Source: Endozoicomonas sp. SCSIO W0465
GTDB lineage: Bacteria; Pseudomonadota; Gammaproteobacteria; Pseudomonadales; Endozoicomonadaceae
NCBI RefSeq assembly: GCF_023716865.1
Contig: NZ_CP092417.1
Span: 3,822,001-3,886,000, forward strand
Length of the DNA: 64,000 nt
Reading direction: 5' to 3'
This document shows, piece after piece, positions 43,408 to 53,054 of this stretch. Each line of letters opens with the position of its first letter. The stretch's first letter is position 1. The position numbers and the translations under genes were made by a program. Under the pieces are notes generated by a model. That model made no database searches. It saw nothing but the letters and a program-made list of their open reading frames with translations, and was not told the DNA's origin.

Positions 43408-46206
43408 GTGATCAAGAGACAGGCCATTAACCGGGGTCAGGCCCGTTACGGTGCCATCTACACACCGGAAGCCTTCTACTTTCGCTACCGGCTGGACGAT
43501 GCAGAAGAAGCCATCGTACGACAGCTGCTTGGCACGGAACCCAGCGAACAGGACCGTCTGCTGTGGGCGCTGTTTGAGCCGACCCGTTTTGTGGAGCTGG
43601 TCTGCCAGTTTGTGCTGTTTGAAGTGGAAGACGGTCGCACCCTTAAAAAGCTGCCCCGTTACCAGCAGTGGCGAGCGGTGCGTAAGACGCTGGCACGGCT
43701 CACCAGGGCTGACGGCAACGGTGTGGTTGGCGCGGATGGCAGCGGCGGCGTGGTCTGGCACACCCAGGGCAGCGGCAAGTCCCTGACCATGGCCTACCTC
43801 GCCCGCTACCTGCGGGCTGAAAGTATTGGCCTGAATAACCCCAGCATTCTGGTGTTGACCGACCGCACCGACCTGGACCGGCAGATTTTTAACACCTTCA
43901 CCAATATCGGCCTGCACCCGCTCAAGGCACCGTCGGTGGCGGGGTTACAGCAGATGCTGGGCAACGACTACGGCAGCATTTTCACCAGCACCGTGCAGAA
44001 GTTTCAGGAGCGCGACGGCAAACCCATCAAAGCCGCCCGGCACGACCCGGAAGAAGACAGTGCCGACCACCAAACCCGCATCCGCCGGGTAGAAGACGAT
44101 GGCGACTATTTTATCTGCGAAGACAGCAACGCCAACTTTGGCAAACTGGACGACACCGGCATACCGCTACCACCGCTCTGGCAGGAGATCAGCCGGGAAA
44201 AGGTGGATTTTCTGGTGCTCTCCACCAAGCCCAACTTTTATGTCTTGGTGGATGAGGCGCACCGCAGTCAGTACGGCTTTCTGGCGGCGTTTATGCGGGC
44301 CAGCCTGCCCAATGCCAAGTTTATCGCCTTCACCGGCACCCCCATTGCCAAAAACGACAAGGACACCCTGCGGGAGTTTGGTGCCGGGGACTATATCGAC
44401 ACCTACCGCCTGGACGAAGCCGTGGCCGACGGTGCCACCCTGCCCATCAAATACCAGGAAGGCATGACTGAGCTGACCACCGATGCCCGGCTGGACAGCG
44501 CCTTTACCGACACCTTCGGGCAGGAAGACGAAGGTCGGCAGGCGAAACTCAAACAGGCGCTGCTGAAGAAACGACGCACGGCCAGTGATCGTATCGAGGC
44601 CAATACCCGGCATTTGATCGGTCATTTTCTGTCGTCGGTGAAAGCCCGGGGGTTCAAGGGGTTGCTGGTGTGTAACGGTCGGGAGATGGCGGTGCGTTAT
44701 CAAGACACCCTCGACCGGATCATGGCCCAGCGGGCCGCCAATGGCGAGGAGACCTTCGAGAGCCGGGTGGTGATCTCCCTGGGCACTATCACCGAAAGCC
44801 GCACCGGTGCCGATCAGGTGCAGGAAGCCGCTGGCAAATACCAACTGGATAAAAAATCGCTGCAAACCATCGAGGAGCGCATCAAGGCTGAGCGCAATGC
44901 CGGTAAGGTGCCGGTGGCGGTACCCAGCGATGAGATACCCGCACTGGTCAACACCCTGTTCAAAAAACCCTACGGCGACGAAAACCAGAATGACGACAAT
45001 GCGCCCGATGGCCAGGGCATCCGGTTTTGCAATATTGGCCTGCTGATCGTCTCCGATATGCTGCTGACCGGCTGGGATGCGCCCATTGTCAGCACCCTGT
45101 ACCTGGACAAACCCCTCAAAGAGCACACCCTGCTACAGGCCATCGCCCGGGTGAATCGCACCCGCAAAGGCAAAAATGCCGGGTACATTGTCGACTATTA
45201 CGGTGTCGTTGAGTACCTGGACGAAGCCCTGAAAATCTACAGCGGCGACGTGCAACCGGAACAGATCTGGACCGATATCAACAGCGAGCTGCCGAAACTG
45301 GAAGCGGCGCTGCAAAAGGTGCTGGACCTGTTGCCGAAAAAGCACGACCCGATCCACCAGCCGGAACCCTTCAAGCGCGACGCTGAGCAGTACCTGGACC
45401 CGGACGTACGACTGGATGTGGTGGATGACTTTCTTGCGGCCTTCAAGGCGTTTAATGCCCGCCTCGACACCGTGCTCCCCGATGAACGGGGTGCCCGCTA
45501 CAAACCGTTCTTTCAGGTGCTGGCAGCGATCAAGGATGCGGTGCGCCAAAGCCTGCCCGATGACGCCTATCAGGGCCCACTGAGTCAGCTGGAGTCGGCC
45601 CTGCTGCAACAACTGCTGGATGATTACATCGCCGCTGATGAGGTACGCAGCCTGATCGGGCGGGAGGTCTCCATTCTGGATGCCGGGGATATGGAACGCC
45701 TGCGCAAGCTCAAGGCCGCAGGCAGTCAGGCGCTGGTGATGAAAAACCAGCTCAAGCACACCATTGCCGTGGGTATGCGAAAGAACCCCGGCTTCTTCGG
45801 AAAATTGCAGGAGACACTGGAGCAACTGCTGGCGGACGAAAAGGCCAACCGCATTGAGCAGGCGGAGTTTCTACTGCAACTGGAGCTGTTCTGCCAGCAG
45901 GTGCGGGACAAAGCAGCGGGCGGTCAGCAGGCCGGGTTCAATACCCCGGCCGAGGTGGCAGTATTTGATTATCTGCGCAGCCAACTGAACGACGATGGCG
46001 AAACCGCCGCCGTGTGGACGCAAGCACTGTTTGCCGATCAGGAGATCAGCCAGACCATTGCCAGCCCGGTATGGCAGGAGAAAACGGAGATTCACAAACC
46101 GCTACAAACCTGTATTCGCAAAAAGCTGCGCACCCTGGCCGGTTGGGATATGACCGTGGCTCGTCAGCACGCCACCGAACTGCTACATATATTGCTGAAC
46201 AACTGA
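43408..46206 (+). pseudogene. hsdR: Type I restriction enzyme R subunit, N-terminally truncated
   Basis: About 928 native residues from 43423 onward. The superfamily 2 helicase motor is complete: HTQGSGKSLTMAYLA (Walker A), LVDEAHRSQYG (DEAH box), FTGTPI, and AIARVNRTRKGK (motif VI), plus the C-terminal HsdM-interaction helices. The first ~250 residues with the PD-(D/E)XK nuclease are missing, cut off by the Tn5-like IS. No hsdM or hsdS is present, so restriction activity is lost. It precedes the YgjP-like gene, a pairing common in type I loci. Confidence 0.88.
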
Positions 46207-46222
46207 CAGGATGCTTACCACC

Positions 46223-46924
46223 ATGCCGCTGTTTGCTTACGGGACAACCACCATCGAGTGGACTTTTCAGGCCGAACCGGGGCTGAAGCGGCATTACATC
46301 ACCGTCGAGCGCGGTCGGCCGGTGTTGTTGCGGGGCAGAGCCATTCCCGAAGCCGAACAGCGGCAGTTAATCCGCCAGCGGGCCCGCTGGATTCGGGAGC
46401 GACTGAAGGAAGTGAACCAGCCCTGCAAGGAGACGTTCGTTACCGGCAGCCGGATTCTCTACCGGGGCAAAACCTGGTACTGCCAGGTGCAACCCGCTGC
46501 GGAGCTGAGCCAGCCGCAGATCCGCTTTGCGAACAGCCGTTTCTTTATCCAGTCCCCCCAGGGGGACAGTATTTCCCGCACGGTACTGAAACCGGCGCTT
46601 GAGGTGTTTTACCGCAGTAAAGCCAAGGAGAAGCTGCTGCCCCGCGTTCGCCACTGGCAACGGGCAACGGGTTTGCAGGCGGTCTCGGCCCGGCTGTTCA
46701 AGTTCAAAGGCCGGTGGGCCAGTTGTTCCGATGACAATATCCTTGAGTTTCACCCCCGCTGTATGGAGCTGGCCCCCTCGGTACTGGACTATGTGATCGT
46801 CCACGAGCTTTGCCATACGGTAGAGAAGAGCCACAATCCGGCCTTCTGGCATCTGGTGGAGAAACATTACCCGGACTGGCAGCGGTGCCATGGGGAGATT
46901 GAACGGTTGGGGGTGGAGGTGTGA
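46223..46924 (+). CDS. YgjP-like zinc metalloprotease (DUF45)
   Basis: This ~233-residue protein has the HELxH metal site in VIVHELCHTVEKSHNPAFW and a downstream Glu region, as in the SprT/WLM-like YgjP family. The preceding RLFKFKGRWASCSDDNILEFHP is also typical. ATG 46223 is preceded by AGGATG at suitable spacing; ATG 46211 is the alternative. It lies 16 bp after hsdR, the usual location for DUF45 genes in type I restriction loci; its role there is not established. Confidence 0.85.
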   Translation: MPLFAYGTTTIEWTFQAEPGLKRHYITVERGRPVLLRGRAIPEAEQRQLIRQRARWIRERLKEVNQPCKETFVTGSRILYRGKTWYCQVQPAAELSQPQIRFANSRFFIQSPQGDSISRTVLKPALEVFYRSKAKEKLLPRVRHWQRATGLQAVSARLFKFKGRWASCSDDNILEFHPRCMELAPSVLDYVIVHELCHTVEKSHNPAFWHLVEKHYPDWQRCHGEIERLGVEV

Positions 46925-46954
46925 TGATTGATGGCACTATCAAAGGAGTAAGGG

Positions 46955-47605
46955 ATGACCATACCTGATCCGGTTCGGCTTTATCGTTTGGTTCATATTG
47001 ACTGTCTGGCTACGCTGCTGCAACGGCAGGCTCTGCATGCCCCCAACTTTGCCCCGGAAGACGGACTGATTTATAAGACCATTCATGATGTTGCCATCCA
47101 GGAGCGCCGCCATCACAAGACGGTGCCCTGTGGTCCGGGTGGGGTGGTTCATGATTATCTGCCCTTCTACCTTGGGCCGCTGTCGCCCATGCTTTATAAG
47201 CTGAGTAAAAGCGGTGTCGGGGATTACCATGAAGGGCAGGCGCCACTGATCTACCTGGTCTGCTGGGCTCATGAAATTGCTGATGCCGACGCCCGCTTTG
47301 TTTTTACCGATGGCCACGGCATTGCCGCCTTTACCCAGTGGTATGATGACCTGGCCCAGATGGATCAGCTAGACTGGCCTTTGATATTGCACCGTGAGTG
47401 GGCCGATACACTGGAAGACAACGACCGGAAACGGCGGAAGCAGGCTGAGTTTCTTATCCATCAATCATTACCCTGGTCGATGGTCAAGGGTATCGCCGTC
47501 ATTAACGATGAGATGGCAGACAGGGTCAGGGAAACCCTTAACCGGTTCACGGATACCTATTCTCCCCCCGTCCGGGTCGTGCCACAGTGGTATTACCAGA
47601 GTTAA
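46955..47605 (+). CDS. darT: DarT-like DNA ADP-ribosyltransferase toxin
   Basis: This 216-residue DUF4433 protein has an N-terminal LYRLVHIDCLATLLQRQALHAPN and YLPFYLGPLSPMLYK (NAD-loop region) and RRKQAEFLIHQSLPW with the catalytic Glu. DarT enzymes attach ADP-ribose to thymidine or guanosine in single-stranded DNA, blocking replication, and several defend against phage. The macrodomain antitoxin darG follows after 4 bp. Confidence 0.92.
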   Translation: MTIPDPVRLYRLVHIDCLATLLQRQALHAPNFAPEDGLIYKTIHDVAIQERRHHKTVPCGPGGVVHDYLPFYLGPLSPMLYKLSKSGVGDYHEGQAPLIYLVCWAHEIADADARFVFTDGHGIAAFTQWYDDLAQMDQLDWPLILHREWADTLEDNDRKRRKQAEFLIHQSLPWSMVKGIAVINDEMADRVRETLNRFTDTYSPPVRVVPQWYYQS

Positions 47606-47609
47606 CAAT

Positions 47610-48626
47610 ATGATCAAGCTTACCAAAGGAAATTTGCTGAAGTCTGATGCCGAGGCACTGGTTAATACGGTTAACTGCGCTGGCTATATGGGTAAAGGTA
47701 TCGCCCTGCAGTTCAAAAAAGCCTTTCCGGAAAACTTTGCGGCCTACCAGAAAGCCTGCAGGCAAAACCAGGTGGTCCCCGGGCAGATGTTTGTATTTGA
47801 GTATGATGACATGCTCAATCATAAGACCATTATCAACTTTCCAACCAAAAGACACTGGCGGCACAATTCCCGGATGGAAGATGTGGTATCCGGCCTGGCG
47901 GCACTGATTGAAGAAGTACAGTCCCGGGGCATTCGCAGCATAGCCATCCCGCCCCTTGGTTGTGGGCTGGGAGGCCTGCAGTGGTCGGAGGTAAAGCCCA
48001 GAATTGAAGCAGCATTTGCCGTCCTGCCCGATGTGGAGGTGCAACTGTATGAACCGGCGGAGGCTCCGGCAGCAGATGACCAGCCCATCAGGACTGACAG
48101 GCCAGCGATGACCCGTGCCCGGGCATTACTGATTTTGCTGATGCAGCGTTACCATCGGTTTGATTACCGGCTTACCCTGCTGGAAATTCATAAGCTGGCC
48201 TATCTTCTGCAGCAACAGGGTGAAGACCTGAAGCTGAAGTATGAAGCCTTTCACTATGGTCCCTATGCCACCAACCTGCGCTTTCTGCTGCAGAAAATGG
48301 AAGGTCACTTTATTTCCGGTATAGGCGACGATGAGAACCCGGAACGGGAAATAGAGTTACTGCCCGGTGCCGTTGATGAGGCAGAAGCCTATATTGGTAC
48401 TGACCCTGATGCCCTTTCACGACTGGAAGAAGTCTCCAGGCTGATTGATGGTTATGAAACTCCCTATGGCATGGAGCTCCTGACCTCCGTCCACTGGGTT
48501 AACCGGCTTGAAGGTATTGTGGACTCGCAGGATGTTATGGCGCGCATCCAGAACTGGTCGAAACGTAAAGGGCAGATGTTTAAGCCTGCTCATATTGAGG
48601 TGGTGTTGACGCATTTGGGGCAGTGA
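47610..48626 (+). CDS. darG: DarG macrodomain antitoxin
   Basis: From ATG 47610 the protein has 338 residues. The N-terminal macrodomain (1-150) has NTVNCAGYMGKGIALQFKKAFPENF and IPPLGCGLGGLQW, the ADP-ribose loops that strip DarT marks from DNA. The C-terminal ~170 residues (LTLLEIHKLAYLLQQQGEDL...) are the DarT-binding domain. It is coupled to darT. A decayed second copy of the last ~140 bp lies at 53055-53195. Confidence 0.93.
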   Translation: MIKLTKGNLLKSDAEALVNTVNCAGYMGKGIALQFKKAFPENFAAYQKACRQNQVVPGQMFVFEYDDMLNHKTIINFPTKRHWRHNSRMEDVVSGLAALIEEVQSRGIRSIAIPPLGCGLGGLQWSEVKPRIEAAFAVLPDVEVQLYEPAEAPAADDQPIRTDRPAMTRARALLILLMQRYHRFDYRLTLLEIHKLAYLLQQQGEDLKLKYEAFHYGPYATNLRFLLQKMEGHFISGIGDDENPEREIELLPGAVDEAEAYIGTDPDALSRLEEVSRLIDGYETPYGMELLTSVHWVNRLEGIVDSQDVMARIQNWSKRKGQMFKPAHIEVVLTHLGQ

Positions 48627-48709
48627 GGCTATTCGGGGTCTGGTTTTTAACGGGCAAAAATTCTGGCCTAGCTGATGTTGTAATCACGGATTACCATTAG
48701 GAGGCTATG

Positions 48710-49018
48710 ATGACACGCATTCCAACCAATAGAGTGCCCTCTCACCCTGGCGAAATGCTGCGGGAAGAGTTTTTGCTGCCAATGAACATAACCCAGCAAG
48801 AGCTGGCTATGGCGATTCATGTCCCTTATCAACGGGTCAATGAGCTGGTCAATGGCAAACGGGGGCTTACCCCCAGCACAGCCCTTCGCCTTGCCCGTTT
48901 TTTTGGTATGTCCGCAGACTTCTGGCTGAACCTGCAACAGCGATGGGACCTGTTCAAGGTGCAGCAGGCAGAGCAGGATGACATTGAGCGTATAGAGCCC
49001 GTCCAACAAAGAATCTGA
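48710..49018 (+). CDS. higA: HigA-type antitoxin, XRE family (orphan)
   Basis: This 102-residue protein has the HigA pattern HPGEMLREEFLLPMNITQQELA with a helix-turn-helix (ELAMAIHVPYQRVNELVNGKRGLT) and RLARFFGMSADFWLNLQ. TAGGAGG at 48698 fits ATG 48710 best; ATG 48707 is possible. No higB toxin is found upstream (80 bp to darG) or downstream, so it is an orphan regulator or a partner of a distant toxin. Confidence 0.88.
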   Translation: MTRIPTNRVPSHPGEMLREEFLLPMNITQQELAMAIHVPYQRVNELVNGKRGLTPSTALRLARFFGMSADFWLNLQQRWDLFKVQQAEQDDIERIEPVQQRI

Positions 49019-49031
49019 CCTAAACTTTTCG

Positions 49032-49589
49032 TTATGCGCTGGTTAACAAGTTGTACAGCGTCTGTCTGCTAATACCATACTCCTGCGCCAGGCTTTTCTT
49101 CTGATCACCAATAGCTACCCGCCTTTTCAACTCATCAACCTGTTCAGAAGACAGCTTCGGTTTTGCTCCGATCTGCTTCCCCTGCTTTCTGGCAGCCGCA
49201 ATACCTTCCCGCTGCCGTTCCCGAATCATGCTCCGCTCAAACTCGGCAAAAGCCCCCATCATCTGGAACATCAGCTTGTGCATTGGGTTACTGTCACCGG
49301 AAAAGATCAGGTTTTCTTTATGGAACTGGACGCTGACACCCTGTTCGGTCAGGCTTTCCACCAGTTCCTGAAGGTCTTTAAGGCTGCGGGCAAGGCGATC
49401 TATGGAATGCACATGCAAGCGGTCACCTTTACGAAGATGACGCAGGCAGGCTATTAATTGAGGACGGTTGATATCTTTGCCACTGCAATGATCTTCAAAG
49501 ACAGTATCCAGCTCGATGCCATCAAGCTGGCGGGTAGTGTTTTGGTCAAGACTGCTGACCCGGATGTATCCGACATTCTGGCCTTTCAT
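49032..49589 (-). CDS. Serine recombinase (resolvase/invertase family)
   Basis: This 185-residue protein has the catalytic Ser in VGYIRVSSLDQNT, DRLARS and a fully conserved AEFERSMIRERQREGI, then a C-terminal helix-turn-helix (LAQEYGISRQTLYNLL). It is the size of Tn3 resolvases and DNA invertases. No transposon partner or clear recombination sites are evident next to it, although TGTCCAATA / TTGGACA half-sites lie at ~49650-49682. Confidence 0.9.
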   Translation of the reverse strand: MKGQNVGYIRVSSLDQNTTRQLDGIELDTVFEDHCSGKDINRPQLIACLRHLRKGDRLHVHSIDRLARSLKDLQELVESLTEQGVSVQFHKENLIFSGDSNPMHKLMFQMMGAFAEFERSMIRERQREGIAAARKQGKQIGAKPKLSSEQVDELKRRVAIGDQKKSLAQEYGISRQTLYNLLTSA

Positions 49590-49696
49590 AAATCTACTTC
49601 CATTACTGCTTATTCGAGTAAAGGAAAAACTAGACTCAGATTGACATTATGTCCAATAGGCCAGCAACGACTTTATTGGACACGGAAGATCAGTAG

Positions 49697-51223
49697 CTCG
49701 ACTTTAGAGTTTTAAGAGCACAATAGTTCCGGCGCATAATCTGCTAAAAGCAACCATCCCCAATGACGAAATTCGAGATGGTTGCCATGCTCACTTCAGA
49801 TCATCAAGTAATCCTCAGGGAGCTCGCTTCATATACAACCTTTCTTGCTGGAGCGCTATCATCAACTGCAGTACCAACGTTCTGCGAACTGCTGTTCGGT
49901 TGCATGCTTTCAGCCGACGGCTTTGTTACACAGGCGTTGTTAACAATTGATTTTCATTGTGTGTGGAGCAGCTACCACCACTGGCTATCTCAGGGCAAGT
50001 GGCAATGGAAGAACTTGGCACGCCACTTGATCCGTCTGGTCTGCTCCAAAGCTCCTGAGAATCAACCTGTGGTCCTGGGGCTTGATGACTGGGTAATCGA
50101 ACGGTTTTCCGACAAAGCCCCTGCTTGTCGTACACATCATCAACACAGCAAGAAACGCAATCGGCCGACGTACATCTGGGGGCAGTGTTGGGTTTCCCTG
50201 GCCATCATATTTGAGCGGGCTGCAGATGAAGTATTTACCGCCATACCGGTGATCTCATTTCCGACACCAGCTTCAGGTAACACCAGCAAACTGAAAATTG
50301 CCGTGGCCATGCTCAGGGTGGTACGCAATGAAGTGAAGGATCGAGTGCTACGCCTGCTAACCGATTGCTGGTATATGAACTGGACACTGATAAAGCCAGC
50401 TCTGGAAATGAACATAGAAGTTGTTGGTCAGATACCTTCAAATCGGGCCCTCTATGCTTTGCCGCCAGCACCCACCGTAAAGAAGCGAGGGCGCCCAAAA
50501 AAGTACGGCATCAAGATGACGACAGAACAGGTTAAGAAACTGCCGGAAGAAAAAGCAACAGTATGGATGTACGGCAAATTTCGCAAAATACGTTATCGTA
50601 CCCTGATCTGTCGCGCCAGATTCCTTAAAGGTCGTGAAGTACGCGTCGTCTGGAGTCGCTTTGAAAATGACAAAGGTCTGACCGAAAGCAGAATATTCAT
50701 CTCGACCAATCCGGAACTTGAGGGACTGGAGGTGCTTCGTGCCTATTCCCGGAGATGGCCGGTAGAGCCAATGTTTCACCAACTCAAACATGCTTTTGGC
50801 TGTTGCCATTTATGGCAGCAGAAATTGCGAACACTGCTTCGATGGATGCATTTGAAAATGGCAGGCTATGCATTATTGCAGTTATTAACCGTTTGTAAAA
50901 ATCAGGCATGTCTGAATATTTCTCGGATACCCTGGAGAAGCCCGGATACAACCACTGCAGGCATGATGAAAATTGCTCTTTCAGGAATTATTCCGAGGTT
51001 CTCTATTCGCAAGGGCTGGAACAGATATAAGCAAAAATATGAGTTCAATTTTCGCGATCTGATCGACCAGTTAATACCGGATAATTCAGAAGCAGCATAA
51101 CTAAAGGCTTTTAGGCAAAAAACGGAAGTAATAACGAACTTGGAAAAACAGTTCACTGATTTCGGCTTGCTTCACTATAAAAAGCTGACCGAATTATCGT
51201 TTTATACAGACTCTAAAGTCGAG
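49697..51223 (+). mobile_element. IS4-A element, copy 3 (no target duplication)
   Basis: It is 1527 bp, with the same termini as copies 1 and 2 and an intact transposase. The flanks do not match (GATCAGTAG on the left, AAAGTCTGAG on the right); the right flank is the interior of IS66-B. This implies an adjacent deletion or recombination between copies that removed the 5' part of IS66-B. Confidence 0.93.
49763..51100 (+). CDS. IS4-family transposase (IS4-A, intact)
   Basis: This 445-residue protein is identical by eye to the one at 26814, with YSRRWPVEPMFHQLK and LGLDDWVIERFSDKAP present. Together with copy 2 it is a source of active transposase for the frameshifted copy 1. Confidence 0.93.
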   Translation: MTKFEMVAMLTSDHQVILRELASYTTFLAGALSSTAVPTFCELLFGCMLSADGFVTQALLTIDFHCVWSSYHHWLSQGKWQWKNLARHLIRLVCSKAPENQPVVLGLDDWVIERFSDKAPACRTHHQHSKKRNRPTYIWGQCWVSLAIIFERAADEVFTAIPVISFPTPASGNTSKLKIAVAMLRVVRNEVKDRVLRLLTDCWYMNWTLIKPALEMNIEVVGQIPSNRALYALPPAPTVKKRGRPKKYGIKMTTEQVKKLPEEKATVWMYGKFRKIRYRTLICRARFLKGREVRVVWSRFENDKGLTESRIFISTNPELEGLEVLRAYSRRWPVEPMFHQLKHAFGCCHLWQQKLRTLLRWMHLKMAGYALLQLLTVCKNQACLNISRIPWRSPDTTTAGMMKIALSGIIPRFSIRKGWNRYKQKYEFNFRDLIDQLIPDNSEAA

Positions 51224-52483
51224 AAAGTCTGAGACAGTCTTCTGGTAATAAAGCCGGTGGAAAGAAAGGGCATCAGGGCACTTGTCTTAAACAGGTCGAT
51301 ATCCCTGACTATATTGAGTACCTTCCGGTTAAAGAATGCAATAAATGTCAGGCGTCTCTTCTTGATAGTGAGCCGGTCAAATATATTGAACGACAGGTGT
51401 TTGAACCAGGGAGACCGGGTGAATTTGAAGTAACGGCCCATAGAGCTGAAGTAAAAATCTGCACTTGTGGTTGTCGGAATCAGGCTGAATTCCCGGAAGG
51501 TGTTACCGCTGCCGCACAATATGGCTCAGCCACACAGGCTATGGCCGTCTATCTTAACCAATACCATTTCCTGCCTTTTAAGCGCGTGTCAGAGTATTTT
51601 AATACTCTCTATAAAATGAGTGTAAGTGCAGGCACTGTCGCCAATTTTGTGGCCAGAACCTATGAAAATCTGGCTTCTACTGAAGAGGTTATTCGTGACG
51701 CCTTGCGGGAATCGTCTGTTGCCGGAGCCGATGAAACGGGTATGCGGGCCGAGGGCTCTTTGCACTGGCTACACGTTATGCGGGATGAACAATGGACGCT
51801 CTACTACTTGTCTGAAAAGCGAGGTCGTGAGGCCATGGACACGATGGGCATACTGCTAACATTTGCAGGCGTTCTGGTTCATGATCATTGGAAATCCTAT
51901 TTTGCATATGCGGCAACTCACGTACTTTGCAATGCCCATCACCTGAGGGAGCTTTTGGGTGTTGTTGATAGGGACAGCAATCAACTGGCGTTGCGATTGA
52001 TGAAGCTACTGAGGCTTTCCTGGCATTACTGCAAGGGCTTTAAGACCATAGGTATGCTACAGATGCCAAGTGTTGTCTGTGAACGAATCGAGAAGATTTA
52101 TGACCGGTTGCTTCAGCGGGCTCTAATGAAAGAAGTCGTCTATATGGAGAAGCAACGAGAGGAGCTTAAGCGCAAGAAAGTCAAGAATACTAAAGCTTAC
52201 AATCTCTTCAAACGACTCACTGAGTTCAAGGCTGAGACACTGCGCTTCATGTCAGATTTTACCATTCCCTTCGATAACAATGGCAGTGAGCGGGATGTTC
52301 GAATGGCCAAGTTAAAGCAGAAAATCTCAGGCTGCTTCAGGAGTGCAGACGGTGGTTCTATGTTTGCACGGATTCGCAGCTATTTGTCGTCTGCCAGAAA
52401 ACAGGGAATGGACATATATCAATCACTTCATAGAGCTGTTCGGAATTACTGTAATATGCCTTTGCTCAGTGCTGAATAGTTAC
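51224..52483 (+). pseudogene. IS66-B element, 5'-truncated copy
   Basis: It matches the IS66-B transposase from the KSLRQSS region onward and ends at the proper terminus (GTGCTGAATAGTTAC at 52469-52483). The N-terminal ~90 codons and the left IS end are missing, cut at the junction with IS4-A copy 3. The open frame from 51397 (360 residues) has the DDE residues but not the DNA-binding region. From 52484 to 52849 I see no gene; AGCCAGC and GCTGGCTTTTTT form a long-loop inverted pair. Confidence 0.92.
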
Positions 52484-52849
52484 AGCCAGCAAATATCCGG
52501 GGTATAGTAATCCTCGATATTTTTTTCACCGCTGGCTTTTTTACCGCTGTTATAACCTCCTATACACTGTTCCCTGTAGAACCTAAATCCCTATCAAAAA
52601 AGAGCTTCTGGCGTATGATGCAGACGAAAATTGATATGACAGGACTATGGTATAGCTTCTGCCCTCAAAGAGGAAACCCTCATGTAAGAAGGGTCGTACA
52701 GCGAATCCAAATCACTCATCCCTAAGTGAAAGGGTTAACATCTGGTTATCAAAAGTACACCAGGGCTTCCAACTGAATAAAACCGATTTGGTTTCACCCT
52801 TGGCCAATAAAGCTGTTATAAATCAATCAATTGAAATACGACAGCTCGC

Positions 52850-52909
52850 TCTTGAAAACCGGCGAGGGTTAATAGCCCTCCCAGGGTTCGAATCCCTGTC
52901 CCTCCGCCA
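52850..52909 (+). other. tRNA-Ser(UGA) 3' fragment, right attachment site
   Basis: These 60 bp correspond to the anticodon loop through the CCA end of tRNA-Ser, with its own paired variable arm (GAGGG...CCCTC). The 5' half is absent, so it is not a functional tRNA. It is the right junction of the island whose left end is the intact gene at 38743. Confidence 0.85.
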
Positions 52910-53053
52910 CTTTTTATTTTTCCTGTTTGACAAATCATCATTACCTGATCACTTGCCTTGAAAATGACTGGTGAAATGGTCGAAAATTTCACCCCGGTGA
53001 AACTTCTGCGCAAAACCATCGTTTTATAATCACTTTTTCCCTTTCCTGATAGA
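52910..53053. repeat. Copy of the island's left-end sequence
   Basis: This ~144-bp stretch matches, at roughly 85% by eye, the sequence right after tRNA-Ser at 38834-38985 (shared CTGTTTGACAAATCATCATT and ACCATCGTTTTATAATC). Such sequence is expected only at an island left end, not beyond its right end, so a second related island probably once followed. Confidence 0.8.
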
Positions 53054-53054
53054 C

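Larger units (their letters stand above)
39994..43422 (-). mobile_element. Tn5/IS50-like IS4-family element carrying a group II intron
   Basis: The left end CTGACTCTTGATCACATCT and right end CTGTCTCTTGATCACAAAT (read inward) are close to the two ends of IS50. Without the 1931-bp intron the element is ~1.5 kb, the IS50 size. The flanking 9-mers differ (CACATAAAT and GCCATTAAC), and both neighbouring genes are truncated at the element, so an adjacent deletion or recombination followed insertion. Confidence 0.88.
38831..52909. mobile_element. Genomic island integrated at tRNA-Ser
   Basis: About 14 kb lies between the intact tRNA-Ser and a 60-bp copy of its 3' end (52850-52909), with a tyrosine integrase at the left edge pointing toward the tRNA. 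Cargo: truncated type I restriction subunit, YgjP-like metalloprotease, darTG, higA, a serine recombinase, and several IS. The integrase lacks its N-terminus, so the island is probably immobile. The 29 bp from CCAGGG to the CCA end are identical at both ends. Confidence 0.8.

Noticed and set aside
44167..45126. Long minus-strand ORF of 319 codons within hsdR
   Set aside because: It is antisense to conserved helicase motifs and has no recognisable domain; it arises from the high-GC codon pattern of hsdR.
43408..46206. A working type I restriction system
   Set aside because: The nuclease domain of HsdR is missing and there is no hsdM or hsdS in the island.
46367..46891. Minus-strand ORF opposite the YgjP-like gene
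   Set aside because: It is a shadow of the HELxH metalloprotease frame, with no ribosome site or family match.
52850..52909. A third functional tRNA-Ser
   Set aside because: The acceptor 5' strand, D arm and 5' anticodon stem are absent; only the 3' part is present, as expected for an attachment-site fragment.
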